Shown: positions 25,104 to 33,677 of the stretch, piece after piece | How the letters are laid out: the number at the start of each line of letters is the position of its first letter | How positions within the stretch are numbered: the first letter of the stretch is position 1 | Assembly: GCA_047638715.1 (NCBI GenBank) | Contig: JBLIMK010000004.1 | Coordinates: 1-64,000 of the forward strand | Reading direction: 5' to 3' | DNA length: 64,000 nucleotides | Source of the DNA: SHLQ01 sp047638715 | Lineage (GTDB): Bacteria; Actinomycetota; Acidimicrobiia; Acidimicrobiales; SHLQ01 | The notes under the pieces: model-generated | Seen by the model: the letters and a program-made list of their open reading frames with translations, nothing else | Databases searched by the model: none | Told to the model about the DNA's origin: nothing | Translations under genes and position numbers: made by a program

Positions 25104-25684
25104 TGCGCCTCGACAGCCACGACGAACTGCGCTCGGTTTACCGAATGCCACGGGGCGGCGCCGTCGACAAGGTGATCACAACCCTCGACGAACACTGCGC
25201 AACCTTCTTGTCCAAGTCGCCGTTCATGGTCCTATCGACCGCCGATGCGACTGGCGCGGTCGACGGCTCGCCCAAGGGTGGCGAGCCAGGATTCGCACAC
25301 ATCCTCGATGACGGACGGGTTGGTTGGGCCGATTCTTCAGGAAACAACCGACTCGACTCGTTTGAGAACGTCGTCACTAACCCGAACATAGCCATGTTGT
25401 TCATGATCCCCGGGCTCGATGAAAGCCTCCGGATCAACGGAACAGCAGAACTCACCACAGATCCGGCGATCTGCGAGGACTTCTCCTACGGATCATCATC
25501 AGCGAAGGTCGTCGTGCTCGTGACGGTGAATGAGGCCTACATACATTGTGCAAAGGCCTATCGGCGCGCCGGGCTATGGGACCCCGATTCGTGGCTCTCA
25601 CCAGACTTGGTTCCCAACGGCGTCGCGATCCTCAAGGACCACGCGTCGATCAGCACTCCTGTGGAAGAGATCGAAGTCGAGTAA
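25103..25684 (+). CDS. Pyridoxamine 5'-phosphate oxidase-like flavin protein
   Basis: The 193-aa protein has the split-barrel FMN fold seen in the MSMEG_1061-type branch of the PNPOx superfamily. Motifs are LSKSPFMVLSTADATGAVDGSP, here spanning about residues 37-58, then GNNRLDSFENVVTNPNIAML and a C-terminal AYIHCAKAYRR. These proteins bind FMN or F420 and reduce or oxidise small molecules; the actual substrate is unknown. It starts on the stop codon of the hydrolase gene, suggesting a shared detoxification or catabolic role. Confidence 0.85.
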   Translation: MRLDSHDELRSVYRMPRGGAVDKVITTLDEHCATFLSKSPFMVLSTADATGAVDGSPKGGEPGFAHILDDGRVGWADSSGNNRLDSFENVVTNPNIAMLFMIPGLDESLRINGTAELTTDPAICEDFSYGSSSAKVVVLVTVNEAYIHCAKAYRRAGLWDPDSWLSPDLVPNGVAILKDHASISTPVEEIEVE

Positions 25685-25748
25685 AACAAAGACGTCGAAG
25701 CAACGCTGTGGGAGCCGGGCGGTAAACGCTGACCGAGGTCGGGCTAGA

Positions 25749-26177
25749 TCACGCGTCGACTACGACGAACATGATGTCGGCGCTGCAAGCGACCTTGCCG
25801 TTGAGCAGCACGGCTCCCTTGCCTTTTCCAGCTCGAGCCGAGAGTTGGTGAATCTCCGCCTCGACTTCGACGGTATCGCCCGGGCCAACCTGGCGACGGA
25901 ATCGGGCTTTGTCGAGGCCACCAAAAAGTGGGAGCTTTCCCGCATATTGGTCCGGGTCGGTGAGCACCGTGTAGGCACCCATTTGTGCGATCGCCTCACA
26001 CATCAAGACACCCGGAAGCGTTGGACGCCCGGGGAAATGGCCAGCAAACCAGAACTCATCACCGCTGAGCGTCCAGGTCGCCTTTGCGTACTCACATGGC
26101 CTGAGCTCGACGATCTCGTCGAGGAAAAGAAATGGCGGGCGATGCGGTAGCACATCGGTTGGAGCGGGAAAGGTCAT
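25749..26177 (-). CDS. fabZ: FabZ-like 3-hydroxyacyl-ACP dehydratase
   Basis: A 142-aa hotdog-fold protein with the FabZ signature: LPHRPPFLFLDE, the catalytic His in FAGHFPGRPTLPGV, and the catalytic Glu in MCEAIAQMGA. It dehydrates 3-hydroxyacyl-ACP in fatty acid elongation. No other fatty acid gene is near, so it could be a paralogue acting on a different acyl chain. It lies downstream of the HU terminator on the same strand; no strong promoter box was seen before the ATG. Confidence 0.88.
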   Translation of the reverse strand: MTFPAPTDVLPHRPPFLFLDEIVELRPCEYAKATWTLSGDEFWFAGHFPGRPTLPGVLMCEAIAQMGAYTVLTDPDQYAGKLPLFGGLDKARFRRQVGPGDTVEVEAEIHQLSARAGKGKGAVLLNGKVACSADIMFVVVDA

Positions 26178-26219
26178 GATTGCAGCCTTGCAGCAACTTC
26201 GTGTAGAGAAAAATGCAAA

Positions 26220-26243
26220 GGAGCGGCGCCGTAGCGCCGCTCC
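26220..26243 (-). terminator. Rho-independent terminator of the HU gene
   Basis: GGAGCGGCGC pairs with GCGCCGCTCC around a 4-base loop. On the minus strand it is followed by a T-rich tail (TTTGCATTTTT). It lies 30 bases after the HU stop. Confidence 0.8.
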
Positions 26244-26273
26244 GTGACTACGGAATGTAGACGATCGAAAAAA

Positions 26274-26552
26274 TCAAGCGCCCTTGCCAGCAGCCTTAAG
26301 CTTCGAGCCAGCCTGGATCTTCACTGCGGTGCCAGCGGGGATCATGCGAGCCTCGCCGGTACGTGGGTTACGACCCATACGCTCCTTGGTGTCCTTACGG
26401 GAGAACTTGACGTACCCCGGAATGTTAACCTCGCCGCCGCCGCGAACCTGACCTGCAACGATCTCCATCATGGCGTCGACGCATGAGCCTGCGTCCGACT
26501 GCGTTACGCCAGCCTTCGAAGCGACCTCTGCAACCAATTCACTCTTGTTCAT
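26274..26552 (-). CDS. HU-family DNA-binding protein
   Basis: The 92-aa protein is a complete HU fold: MNKSELVAEVASKAGVTQ, VNIPGYVKFSRK, and the DNA-contacting arm around GRNPRTGEARMIPAG. It bends and compacts DNA. Unlike mycobacterial HupB it has no long Lys/Ala tail, only KLKAAGKGA. A strong AGGAGG ribosome site precedes the ATG. The 252-base gap upstream (26553-26804) is shared with the divergent sigma gene and shows no further ORF that I trust. Confidence 0.95.
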   Translation of the reverse strand: MNKSELVAEVASKAGVTQSDAGSCVDAMMEIVAGQVRGGGEVNIPGYVKFSRKDTKERMGRNPRTGEARMIPAGTAVKIQAGSKLKAAGKGA

Positions 26553-26804
26553 ATCTGGATACCTCCTGAGCCACCTACCTGGCGGTCCTTGTGCGAATTA
26601 CAAGTAAGCGACACCTTAGTAGACGAATATGTCGAAGTCGCGGTGTTTCCCTGGAAATTCGTTGGAAAGTCAACGCTGACGAATCTGATCGGACCCCTAC
26701 TCGTTCGCAACACAAACTACACACTTCGGCTTATGCACCTGCCTCTTACACTTCGGGCCGAGGAGAATCCGACATAATCGCGCCCCGCCACTAAGATGCC
26801 GGCA

Positions 26805-27356
26805 ATGTCAGGTGACCTCTCGACCGGCCCGGTCGGACAAGACGCGAGATTCAACGAGTACGTCGTTCCCGAGCTCGATGTCATGTACCGCGTCGCTTAC
26901 TCGATCACGCGCAACAAGACCGATGCCGAGGACCTCGTCCAGGACACACTCCTTCGCGCGTACCGCGCGATCGAACGTTTCGATGGCCGCTACCCACGAG
27001 CCTGGCTTCTGACGATTATGCGAAACGCTCAGGTCAACCGGGTTCGACGCAAGCGACCGGAGCTGATGCACGATCCCGATGAGACGATGGCGCGAATTGC
27101 CGACGAGTCGGCCGAGGCAGCCGATGCCGAATCTCAGCTGATCGACAAGGAGTTCGAAGCGCCGATCGAAGCAGCGCTGGCGGCGCTTCCCGAGAAATTT
27201 CGCAAGGTCGTGGAGCTGGTCGACCTCAACCAACTCTCGTATCAAGAGGCAGCCGATGCTCTCGGTATTCCGGTGGGAACCGTGATGTCACGTTTGCATC
27301 GAGCGAGGCGGAATATTCGACAGCACCTCGAGGCTTCCCCTGTGGAGGAGACCTGA
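26805..27356 (+). CDS. ECF sigma factor (SigH/SigR-like)
   Basis: A 183-aa sigma factor with region 2 (MYRVAYSITRNKTDAEDLVQ, RAWLLTIMRNA) and region 4 (LPEKFRKVVELVDLNQLSYQ, IPVGTVMSRLHRARR). It directs RNA polymerase to a stress regulon. Two ATGs are possible, 26796 and 26805. The second is preferred because TAAGAT at 26792-26797 lies 7 bases before it. The stop overlaps the start of a zinc anti-sigma gene, the arrangement of redox-sensing SigR-RsrA pairs. Mycothiol use (MshD at 40024) fits a thiol-oxidation role. Confidence 0.9.
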   Translation: MSGDLSTGPVGQDARFNEYVVPELDVMYRVAYSITRNKTDAEDLVQDTLLRAYRAIERFDGRYPRAWLLTIMRNAQVNRVRRKRPELMHDPDETMARIADESAEAADAESQLIDKEFEAPIEAALAALPEKFRKVVELVDLNQLSYQEAADALGIPVGTVMSRLHRARRNIRQHLEASPVEET

Positions 27357-27604
27357 TGGCACAAAAAACTATCAACTGCAGAGATGTAGCGCTTCGTTTA
27401 CAGACGTACCTCGACGGAGAACTCGACCACGAGCTCATGGAACGCATTCGCGCACATCTGGATGCTTGCGTCGACTGCGGTCTCGAAGTCGACGTGTTTA
27501 CGTCGATCAAGAACGACCTCGCCGCGCAAAGAATCCCCGCCGACTCCGAAGCTCTCTCCCGCCTCCGCGAATTCAGCACCCGCGTCGCGAATGAGGGGCG
27601 CTGA
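27356..27604 (+). CDS. Zinc-binding anti-sigma factor (ZAS/RsrA-like)
   Basis: The 82-aa protein has the ZAS motif H-x3-C-x2-C in RAHLDACVDCG, with an earlier Cys in INCRDVALRLQTYLDGELD. These are the features of anti-sigma factors that hold an ECF sigma until oxidation of the thiols releases it. It begins on the sigma stop codon (TGATG). The short length is typical. It would act in the cytoplasm, as there is no membrane segment. Whether the signal is disulfide stress is inferred from the family. Confidence 0.9.
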   Translation: MAQKTINCRDVALRLQTYLDGELDHELMERIRAHLDACVDCGLEVDVFTSIKNDLAAQRIPADSEALSRLREFSTRVANEGR

Positions 27605-27611
27605 TCCGGTC

Positions 27612-28967
27612 CTAGTTTGAGCGGGCCGGTCGTGCTTCCAAGCCGTTCACCGGCTCGAAGAACATGCCGGCTGCCTGTTGAACAGCGGTCGTCCACGTCG
27701 GATACGCCACAGTGACCTGCGCGAGTCGCCCGACGAACATGCCCAACCTGGCTGCCATAGCGGGGCCATGGATCATCTCGCCTGCTCGTTCCGCAACGAT
27801 CGTCGCGCCGATTATCTCGCCTCCGAACAAGCCGCGGGTAAGTGACTTCGGACCAGCGATCAGCTTGACGAAACCGTCGGTGCGTCGCTCGGTCAGTGCT
27901 CGATCGACCCGGTCGAGGGGTACGTGCGCAACCATCGCTCCGGCTGGCGCCATTCCTTCGGTGACGCCGAGGCGAGCTACCTCTGGCGACGTGAAGGTCA
28001 CCCATGGGGTCGATGACGCGTCGTATTTCCAGCGCATTCCCTTTTTGAGCGCGTGGAACGTGGCCAGGCGTGCTTGCTCGTACGCCGCATGGGTGAAGGG
28101 CAACAGACCAGTGACATCGCCCGCAGCACTGATTCCCTTGACCGACGATCGAAGCCGGCCGTCGACGAAGATGTGGCCGCGCTCGTCAGTTTTCACACCG
28201 AGCGCCTCGAGATCGAGCGATTCGGTATTGGCTGTACGGCCGGTCGCAATGAGTAACTCGTCGACGGTGAATGATGAGTCGCCGACGACAACTTCGATGC
28301 CGTCACTCACCTGAGACACCGACGTCACGAATGATCCGAGGTGCAACTCGACGCTCGCCGTTGCCATGGCTCGCTCGAGCACAGCAGATGCATCGGGTTC
28401 CTCGTTCGGTATCAGCCGGGTCGCGGCCTCGACGATCGACACCTCGCTGCCGAAACCAGCGAAGGCGAGTGCCATCTCGCAGCCGATCGGACCGCCGCCA
28501 ACCACGCCCAGACGTTTCGGCAGTCTCGTCAACTCGAACAACGATTCGTTGGTTAGGTACCGAACACCCCCGAGGCCAGAAATCGGCGGAATCGATGGCC
28601 TGGCGCCGGTAGCGATGATGATGTTCTTCGCCGAGAAGGAACTCCCATCGACCACGACGTGCCCCGGCGCCTCGATCACGCCTCGCCCCTCGACAACATC
28701 GACCCCGTCGCCGCGAAGAACATCGGCACTTTCAGTCCCTGCAATCGTGTCGATCGTTTCGTGGACATACGAGATCGCCTCGACGAACGAGGTGCCGCGC
28801 CGGCTCTCCGATATCAGCGTCTTCGATGGCACGCAGCCCGTAAACGTGCAGTCGCCACCCACGGGCCCATCGGTGATCAACAACGGCTTCGTTCCAAGCG
28901 TCGCTGCGGCGCGAGCAGCTCCGAGACCTGCAGTTCCACCGCCGATGATAATCAGATCGTGTGACAT
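27612..28967 (-). CDS. Pyridine nucleotide-disulfide oxidoreductase, MerA/Lpd-like
   Basis: A 451-aa FAD protein: LIIIGGGTAGLGAARAAATL, the redox pair CTFTGC in GGDCTFTGCVPSKT, NAD motif GVVGGGPIGCEMALAFAGFG, and the FAD-binding SAAGDVTG. The C-terminal interface reads VTVAYPTWTTA and lacks the His-Glu dyad that lipoamide dehydrogenase and glutathione reductase need. It is also without the Cys pair of true mercuric reductase. Activity on small disulfides, quinones or metals is possible. ATG 28967 (MSHDLIII) is chosen by family fit; the upstream extension to 29159 is not conserved-looking. Confidence 0.87.
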   Translation of the reverse strand: MSHDLIIIGGGTAGLGAARAAATLGTKPLLITDGPVGGDCTFTGCVPSKTLISESRRGTSFVEAISYVHETIDTIAGTESADVLRGDGVDVVEGRGVIEAPGHVVVDGSSFSAKNIIIATGARPSIPPISGLGGVRYLTNESLFELTRLPKRLGVVGGGPIGCEMALAFAGFGSEVSIVEAATRLIPNEEPDASAVLERAMATASVELHLGSFVTSVSQVSDGIEVVVGDSSFTVDELLIATGRTANTESLDLEALGVKTDERGHIFVDGRLRSSVKGISAAGDVTGLLPFTHAAYEQARLATFHALKKGMRWKYDASSTPWVTFTSPEVARLGVTEGMAPAGAMVAHVPLDRVDRALTERRTDGFVKLIAGPKSLTRGLFGGEIIGATIVAERAGEMIHGPAMAARLGMFVGRLAQVTVAYPTWTTAVQQAAGMFFEPVNGLEARPARSN

Positions 28968-29045
28968 ATCCCGTTGAACCCTTTCGCCGCTCCAGTCCTT
29001 CCCAGGTACCGGAATCTCCGGTGGGTCTGACAGGGTTCTCTCTGC

Positions 29046-29237
29046 GTGCCTGAATTTCTTCTCGACCTTCTGCTTCCGAAGACAGACCGCGTCGTGTTCA
29101 TCCAATTGGCGATCATGGCCCCGTTCTGGCTCGCGTTGATCATCGCCACCAGGCGGCAATCAAAGGATCTCCGGACGTTCGTCTATGGCCTCGCGATGCT
29201 CAACGTCGCGTGGTTCGCGGCGAGAACTATTCACTGA
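29046..29237 (+). CDS. Small membrane protein, unrecognised
   Basis: A 63-aa protein from a GTG start. It has two likely membrane helices: VVFIQLAIMAPFWLALIIAT and a second around TFVYGLAMLNVAWFAA, joined by a basic loop RRQSKD. The composition is far from a random frame, which supports a real gene. It runs into the lipoprotein region 39 bases ahead of the next start. No family is recognised. Its role is unknown. Confidence 0.5.
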   Translation: MPEFLLDLLLPKTDRVVFIQLAIMAPFWLALIIATRRQSKDLRTFVYGLAMLNVAWFAARTIH

Positions 29238-29275
29238 CGATTCAGCAGCAGGGCGTCGCTGCCGATCGGGTATGC

Positions 29276-30214
29276 ATGAAACGGTGGATCCTCGTCGGAC
29301 TCTTCAGCGTGCTCGTTGCTTCTTGCACCGCACAGCCGGATGTGGCGTCACCTCCTCCTACGGTCGTGGCTCCCGCTAACCCAATTTCTGGAAACACGAG
29401 CAATACGGCACCAGCACAACTTGCCTTCGAAGATTGGAGCAGCGAAGACGTCGCGGCTCAGATCGAATCTGCACTCGACGGTCCGGCCACAATCGTTGCG
29501 ACCGGACCCATCTTTGAGACGCTCGAGATCTCGGGCGACGCTTGGCGGGTCACCACTTCGACAGCAACCACCGGACTCACACCAGAACCCGGCTCCATGG
29601 TCATCCGTGGTGCTGGGGAAAGAGAGTGGGTGACGTACGGCAGTGTCCGTGACAGAGCGTTGGTCGAATCCGACTTGAACAGAGCGTTCTTCGATGAAAC
29701 AGCCGCATTGGGCAACACGTGGGTCGTCCATTTGCGAAATCAGAGTGGAGCGTTCTCCCCCTCCTTCTTGTCGTTGGACATGATTCGCGGGATCGTCGGC
29801 GATCTCGTAGCTGATATTCGCACGTCTTCGAGTATCGAGACGACGCTCACCGAAGCCGACCTGGTTGCCGTAGTGCCCGACACCGAGTTCTCCTCGATCA
29901 CGTTGGAGAGGCGAGGAAGCAGCATCGACCTGACGACGTCAGACGGCTTCACGCTCTCGATCACGTCCGGTGTTGCTGACGTGGACCGGCTAGGAACTCC
30001 CGACCCTCGCGACGTGCTCACGAGGCCTCTCCTGATCGCTTCAACGTCATTTCCCCAGGACTGCGTTTCGCCGGTCATCGAGGCAAGAGCTCTGATTGAG
30101 AACGGGCCGATACTCTGTGAGACGGACGATGAATACGACCAGCTTCAGCAGTGGTTCGAGACGTCGTTCACCAACGCGGAAGGTAGCGATGGGGTCGATG
30201 GCCACGACGAATAG
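29276..30214 (+). CDS. Putative lipoprotein, unrecognised
   Basis: A 312-aa protein with a lipoprotein signal: MKRWILVGLFSVLVASC, where Cys17 would be lipidated. A Pro/Thr/Asn-rich linker (SPPPTVVAPANPIS) leads to an about 260-aa domain of alternating strands. The fold is not recognised; it loosely resembles LppX/LprG-type carriers in length and strand pattern, but I cannot support that. ATG 29276 is chosen because it makes a proper signal peptide. The 3' end faces trpA with 21 bases between. Confidence 0.7.
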   Translation: MKRWILVGLFSVLVASCTAQPDVASPPPTVVAPANPISGNTSNTAPAQLAFEDWSSEDVAAQIESALDGPATIVATGPIFETLEISGDAWRVTTSTATTGLTPEPGSMVIRGAGEREWVTYGSVRDRALVESDLNRAFFDETAALGNTWVVHLRNQSGAFSPSFLSLDMIRGIVGDLVADIRTSSSIETTLTEADLVAVVPDTEFSSITLERRGSSIDLTTSDGFTLSITSGVADVDRLGTPDPRDVLTRPLLIASTSFPQDCVSPVIEARALIENGPILCETDDEYDQLQQWFETSFTNAEGSDGVDGHDE

Positions 30215-30235
30215 TTCGGGTCGCTGGCCGAACGC

Positions 30236-31018
30236 TTAGCCGTCGAGAGCTGCGCGAAACTCCCGCACGAGCGCTCCGACGCCCTCGGGCCCTGCCCCGG
30301 AAAGCATGCGATCTACGATTGCGGATCCGACGACGACGCCGTCGGCGACAGTGCTGACCTCGACGGCCTGTGCTGGCGTCCCGACCCCGACGCCGATGAG
30401 GACCGGCTTGTCCGTCACAGCCTTCAGACGTCGTGCGATGTCCATTGCCGACGCCGCCAACGAATCTCGGACCCCGGTGATCCCGAGCAAGCCGACCCCG
30501 TAAACAAACCCGCGTGACCGTTCACAGATTCGGTGAAGTCGTTCCTCGGGAGCGGTCGGCGCCGCGAGAAGGATCGTCTCGATGCCGGCGTCATCGGCAG
30601 CAGCTGTCCACGTACCGGTCTCCTCGAGAGGCAGATCGGGCAGGATCGCGGCCGATACGCCAGCGGCGGCCAAATCGGTGGCGAATCGAACATCGCCTGC
30701 TCTGAACGCGATGTTGTAATAGGTCATCACGGCGAGCGGCACCCGCAGATCGGTTTCGCGAAGCGCGTTCAAGATCGAATGGGGCGTGGTTCCAGCCGAC
30801 AGTGATCGATCGTTCGCCTCCTGGATCGTTGGGCCATCCATCACCGGATCTGAAAACGGAATGCCGATCTCGATGCCATCAGCACCAGCTTCGGCCACTG
30901 CGTGCAGGGTTTCGATCCAGTCATCGCCGAGTCCACCGGTGATATAGGGAACGAGAATCTTGCCACCGCTTTCGCGTCGTGAGCGAAGTGCGGCTTCAAA
31001 CGTGCTGATCTCAGTCAT
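30236..31018 (-). CDS. trpA: Tryptophan synthase alpha chain
   Basis: A 260-aa TIM barrel with the alpha-subunit signature GADGIEIGIPFSDPVMDGPT (catalytic Glu and Asp) and YGVGLLGITGVR. It cleaves indole-3-glycerol phosphate to indole, passed by tunnel to TrpB. The ATG overlaps the trpB stop (ATGA), so the two subunits are translated together. It is the last gene of the his-groES-trp run. No clear terminator follows in the 21-base gap to the convergent lipoprotein gene. Confidence 0.96.
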   Translation of the reverse strand: MTEISTFEAALRSRRESGGKILVPYITGGLGDDWIETLHAVAEAGADGIEIGIPFSDPVMDGPTIQEANDRSLSAGTTPHSILNALRETDLRVPLAVMTYYNIAFRAGDVRFATDLAAAGVSAAILPDLPLEETGTWTAAADDAGIETILLAAPTAPEERLHRICERSRGFVYGVGLLGITGVRDSLAASAMDIARRLKAVTDKPVLIGVGVGTPAQAVEVSTVADGVVVGSAIVDRMLSGAGPEGVGALVREFRAALDG

Positions 31019-32202
31019 TTGCCCAGCACATCCATCATTTGCCCAACGTCCTTGTCGCCGCGCCCACTCAGGTTCATCAGCACGGTCTTTCCTGCGAGTT
31101 CATCGCGAGCTTTGGACATCCACGCCAGCGCATGGGCACTTTCGAGGGCGGGGATTATTCCTTCGGTTCGAGCGAGCAGCTGGAATGCTTCGACCACTTC
31201 ATCATCGGTGACCGATTCGTACCGAGCGCGACCGATGTTGGCGAGGTGTGCATGTTCTGGACCGACGCCTGGATAGTCGAGCCCAGCTGAAATCGATTCG
31301 GCCTCCAAGACCTGCCCAACCTCGTCTTGCATCAGATACGACTTCGACCCGTGCACAACACCGGGAACCTTGCGTCCAATGGCTGCACCGCCGGCGGGCT
31401 CGACCCCGACCAGTTCGGCTTCGGTGTCGGCGAAGCCCGAGAAGATACCGATCGCATTCGACCCACCGCCGACACACGCGGTGACGACGTCGGGAACACC
31501 ACCGTCGAGAAGCCGTGCGCACTGCTCTCGGGCCTCGATGCCGATGACCTCGTGAAAGGTTCGCACCATCCATGGATAGGGGTGCGGGCCCATTGCTGAG
31601 CCCAGGCAGTAGTAGCTATCGGAAACCTTTGCGACCCAGTCGCGCATGGCTTCATTCACCGCGTCTTTCAACGTTCGCGAACCGCTCATAGCGGGAACGA
31701 CCTCGGCGCCGAGCAGCTTCATGCGAAAGACGTTGAGCTCCTGGCGTTTCATGTCGACCTCGCCCATGTACACCCGGCATTCCATGCCCATGAGTGCAGC
31801 CGCTGTAGCGGCCGCCACGCCGTGTTGGCCTGCCCCGGTCTCGGCGATGAGACGAGTTTTTCCCATCCGTTGGGCGAGCAAGGCTTGACCGAGGACGTTG
31901 TTGATCTTGTGTGAGCCCGTGTGGTTCAGATCCTCACGCTTCATGAGCACTCGGCAGCCGAGCTCGGCGCCGAGTCGATGGCATTCCGTTACCGGGGATG
32001 GGCGCCCGGCATAGTCCGTCAGAAGCGCCGACAGCTCGCGACGGAAATCCGGATCTGCCCAGGCCGACCGAAAAGCGACTTCGAGCTCTTGGCATGCCGG
32101 AACGAGCGTTTCGGGAATGAAACGCCCACCGAATTCACCGAACCGTCCGTTCGCATCAGGTTCGCCCATTATCGGCGTCTTATTCACACCATCGATCGAC
32201 AT
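31015..32202 (-). CDS. trpB: Tryptophan synthase beta chain
   Basis: A 395-aa PLP enzyme joining indole and serine. The PLP Lys is in LNHTGSHKINNVLGQALLA, the phosphate-binding loop is VGGGSNAIG, and AETGAGQHGVA holds the catalytic Glu. The first-choice start is ATG 32202 with GGAG upstream; an in-frame ATG at 32169 (MGEPDANGRFG) also fits the family start. It is three bases after trpF and overlaps trpA. Complete and of normal length. Confidence 0.97.
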   Translation of the reverse strand: MSIDGVNKTPIMGEPDANGRFGEFGGRFIPETLVPACQELEVAFRSAWADPDFRRELSALLTDYAGRPSPVTECHRLGAELGCRVLMKREDLNHTGSHKINNVLGQALLAQRMGKTRLIAETGAGQHGVAAATAAALMGMECRVYMGEVDMKRQELNVFRMKLLGAEVVPAMSGSRTLKDAVNEAMRDWVAKVSDSYYCLGSAMGPHPYPWMVRTFHEVIGIEAREQCARLLDGGVPDVVTACVGGGSNAIGIFSGFADTEAELVGVEPAGGAAIGRKVPGVVHGSKSYLMQDEVGQVLEAESISAGLDYPGVGPEHAHLANIGRARYESVTDDEVVEAFQLLARTEGIIPALESAHALAWMSKARDELAGKTVLMNLSGRGDKDVGQMMDVLGK

Positions 32203-32205
32203 TGC

Positions 32206-32874
32206 TTACTCCACTTCCCAGTCGTACATTGGTTGGTCGCTCCAGTCGAAATGACCGTCACCGAGCAATTCTCCCGCAGCCTTCGCATTTTGGATGAAAC
32301 GTCGCAACGCTGACGGATCTTTCCGCCCAGGTTCGCGTTCGACGCCAGAGGCAACGTCGACACCCCATGGCTTCACCGTGGCGATTGCATCGGCGACGTT
32401 GTCTGGATCGAGGCCGCCCGCGAGCAAGACGCGTCGATCCGTGGGGAGCGACTCGGCAAGCGACCAGTCGAACACCTCACCACTACCCGGAGTTGGGGCG
32501 TCGACAAGAATGACCGGCACCGCAAACTCGGCCGCCCGACGCGCCTGTTCGGTCCCGGCAGCAACCGCCTTGATGACGGTTGGGACCCGGTGCGCGATCC
32601 ACGCGACATCGTCGGGACTCTCGTTCCCGTGCAGCTGGGCCGCGCGGAGTCCGGTGGTGTGAACAATGTCGACCACTCGTTCCTTGGCCTCGTTACGAAA
32701 CACGCCGACCGTGAGCGCCTCAGCGGGGATACGAGCCACGATGTCTCGAGCCCGGGGCGGGGCGATCTGACGCTTCGAAGGAGCGAAGACGAATCCGACA
32801 GCGTCCGCTCCGAGGGCCACAGCGAGCAAGGCATCGTCGACATCGGTAAGCCCGCAAATCTTGACGAACGTCAT
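32206..32874 (-). CDS. trpF: Phosphoribosylanthranilate isomerase
   Basis: A 222-aa protein with the TrpF signature FVKICGLTDVDDA (catalytic Cys), VGFVFAPSKRQI, and LAGGLDPDNV plus GVDVASGVE near the end. It isomerises phosphoribosylanthranilate in tryptophan synthesis. Many actinobacteria lack TrpF and use the dual enzyme PriA (HisA/TrpF), so a dedicated TrpF is notable, especially as hisA is missing from the adjoining his genes. The ATG overlaps the trpC stop (ATGA). Confidence 0.94.
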   Translation of the reverse strand: MTFVKICGLTDVDDALLAVALGADAVGFVFAPSKRQIAPPRARDIVARIPAEALTVGVFRNEAKERVVDIVHTTGLRAAQLHGNESPDDVAWIAHRVPTVIKAVAAGTEQARRAAEFAVPVILVDAPTPGSGEVFDWSLAESLPTDRRVLLAGGLDPDNVADAIATVKPWGVDVASGVEREPGRKDPSALRRFIQNAKAAGELLGDGHFDWSDQPMYDWEVE

Positions 32875-33677
32875 AGTTTTCCGATCTGCTCGGTCTGTCG
32901 AGCCGATTCGATCAATGACCGCACGCCCAATTCCGGGCCGTCATGAGTGACCAACGATTCGCCCACGAGCACAGCGTCGAATCCGGCGGTGACCAGTGCT
33001 GGGATGTCGCTCGGGCCACCGATTCCGGATTCGGCAACTCGGATGACATTGGCCGGAAGCGAGGCTGCCACTCTGGCGGCGCGTTGAACATCGACCTCGA
33101 ACGTCATCAGGTCTCGCTGGTTCACGCCAATGAGGTTCCCACCGATCGCCATTGCACGCTCGGCTTCACGCTCATCGTGCACCTCGATGAGAGCGTCCAG
33201 GCCAATCTCGGAAGCGAGAGCATAGAAGTCTGCAAGTTCGACGTCATCGAGTGCAGCAACGATGAGAAGGACGCAGTCGGCACCCATGAGCCGCGCGTCG
33301 ACGACATCGTGCGCCGAGACCGTAAAATCCTTTCGAAGCACCGGGATATCGATCGCTGCCTTGACCGCCTGCAGGTCCGCGACCGAACCACCGAAGTACT
33401 GCTCGTCGGTGAGCACCGAACAACACGCTGCTCCACCCGCTTGATAGGCCGATCCGAGCATCGCCGGGTCGAGATTCGGGTTGAGATCGCCTTTCGATGG
33501 CGAGCGTCGCTTCACTTCGGCGACAACGCCGAGACGCGACGCGTCGTCGAGGGCAGCGCCGAACCCACGCGCAGCTGATAGTGAGTTTGTGTCGGTGATC
33601 AGTTGATCGAGGGATCGCGAGTCGTTCGCTGCACTGGATCGATGCGACTCGAGGATGCCATCGAGGTACGTGGTCAT
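32871..33677 (-). CDS. trpC: Indole-3-glycerol phosphate synthase
   Basis: A 268-aa TIM barrel with VAEVKRRSPSKGDL near residue 52, CCSVLTDEQYFGGS, VLRKDFTV and LIEVHDEREAERA, all TrpC hallmarks. It closes the indole ring from carboxyphenylamino-deoxyribulose phosphate. It overlaps ygfZ upstream and trpF downstream by 4 bases each, so translation is coupled along the run. No trpD gene is present in this window; it must lie elsewhere. Confidence 0.96.
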   Translation of the reverse strand: MTTYLDGILESHRSSAANDSRSLDQLITDTNSLSAARGFGAALDDASRLGVVAEVKRRSPSKGDLNPNLDPAMLGSAYQAGGAACCSVLTDEQYFGGSVADLQAVKAAIDIPVLRKDFTVSAHDVVDARLMGADCVLLIVAALDDVELADFYALASEIGLDALIEVHDEREAERAMAIGGNLIGVNQRDLMTFEVDVQRAARVAASLPANVIRVAESGIGGPSDIPALVTAGFDAVLVGESLVTHDGPELGVRSLIESARQTEQIGKL

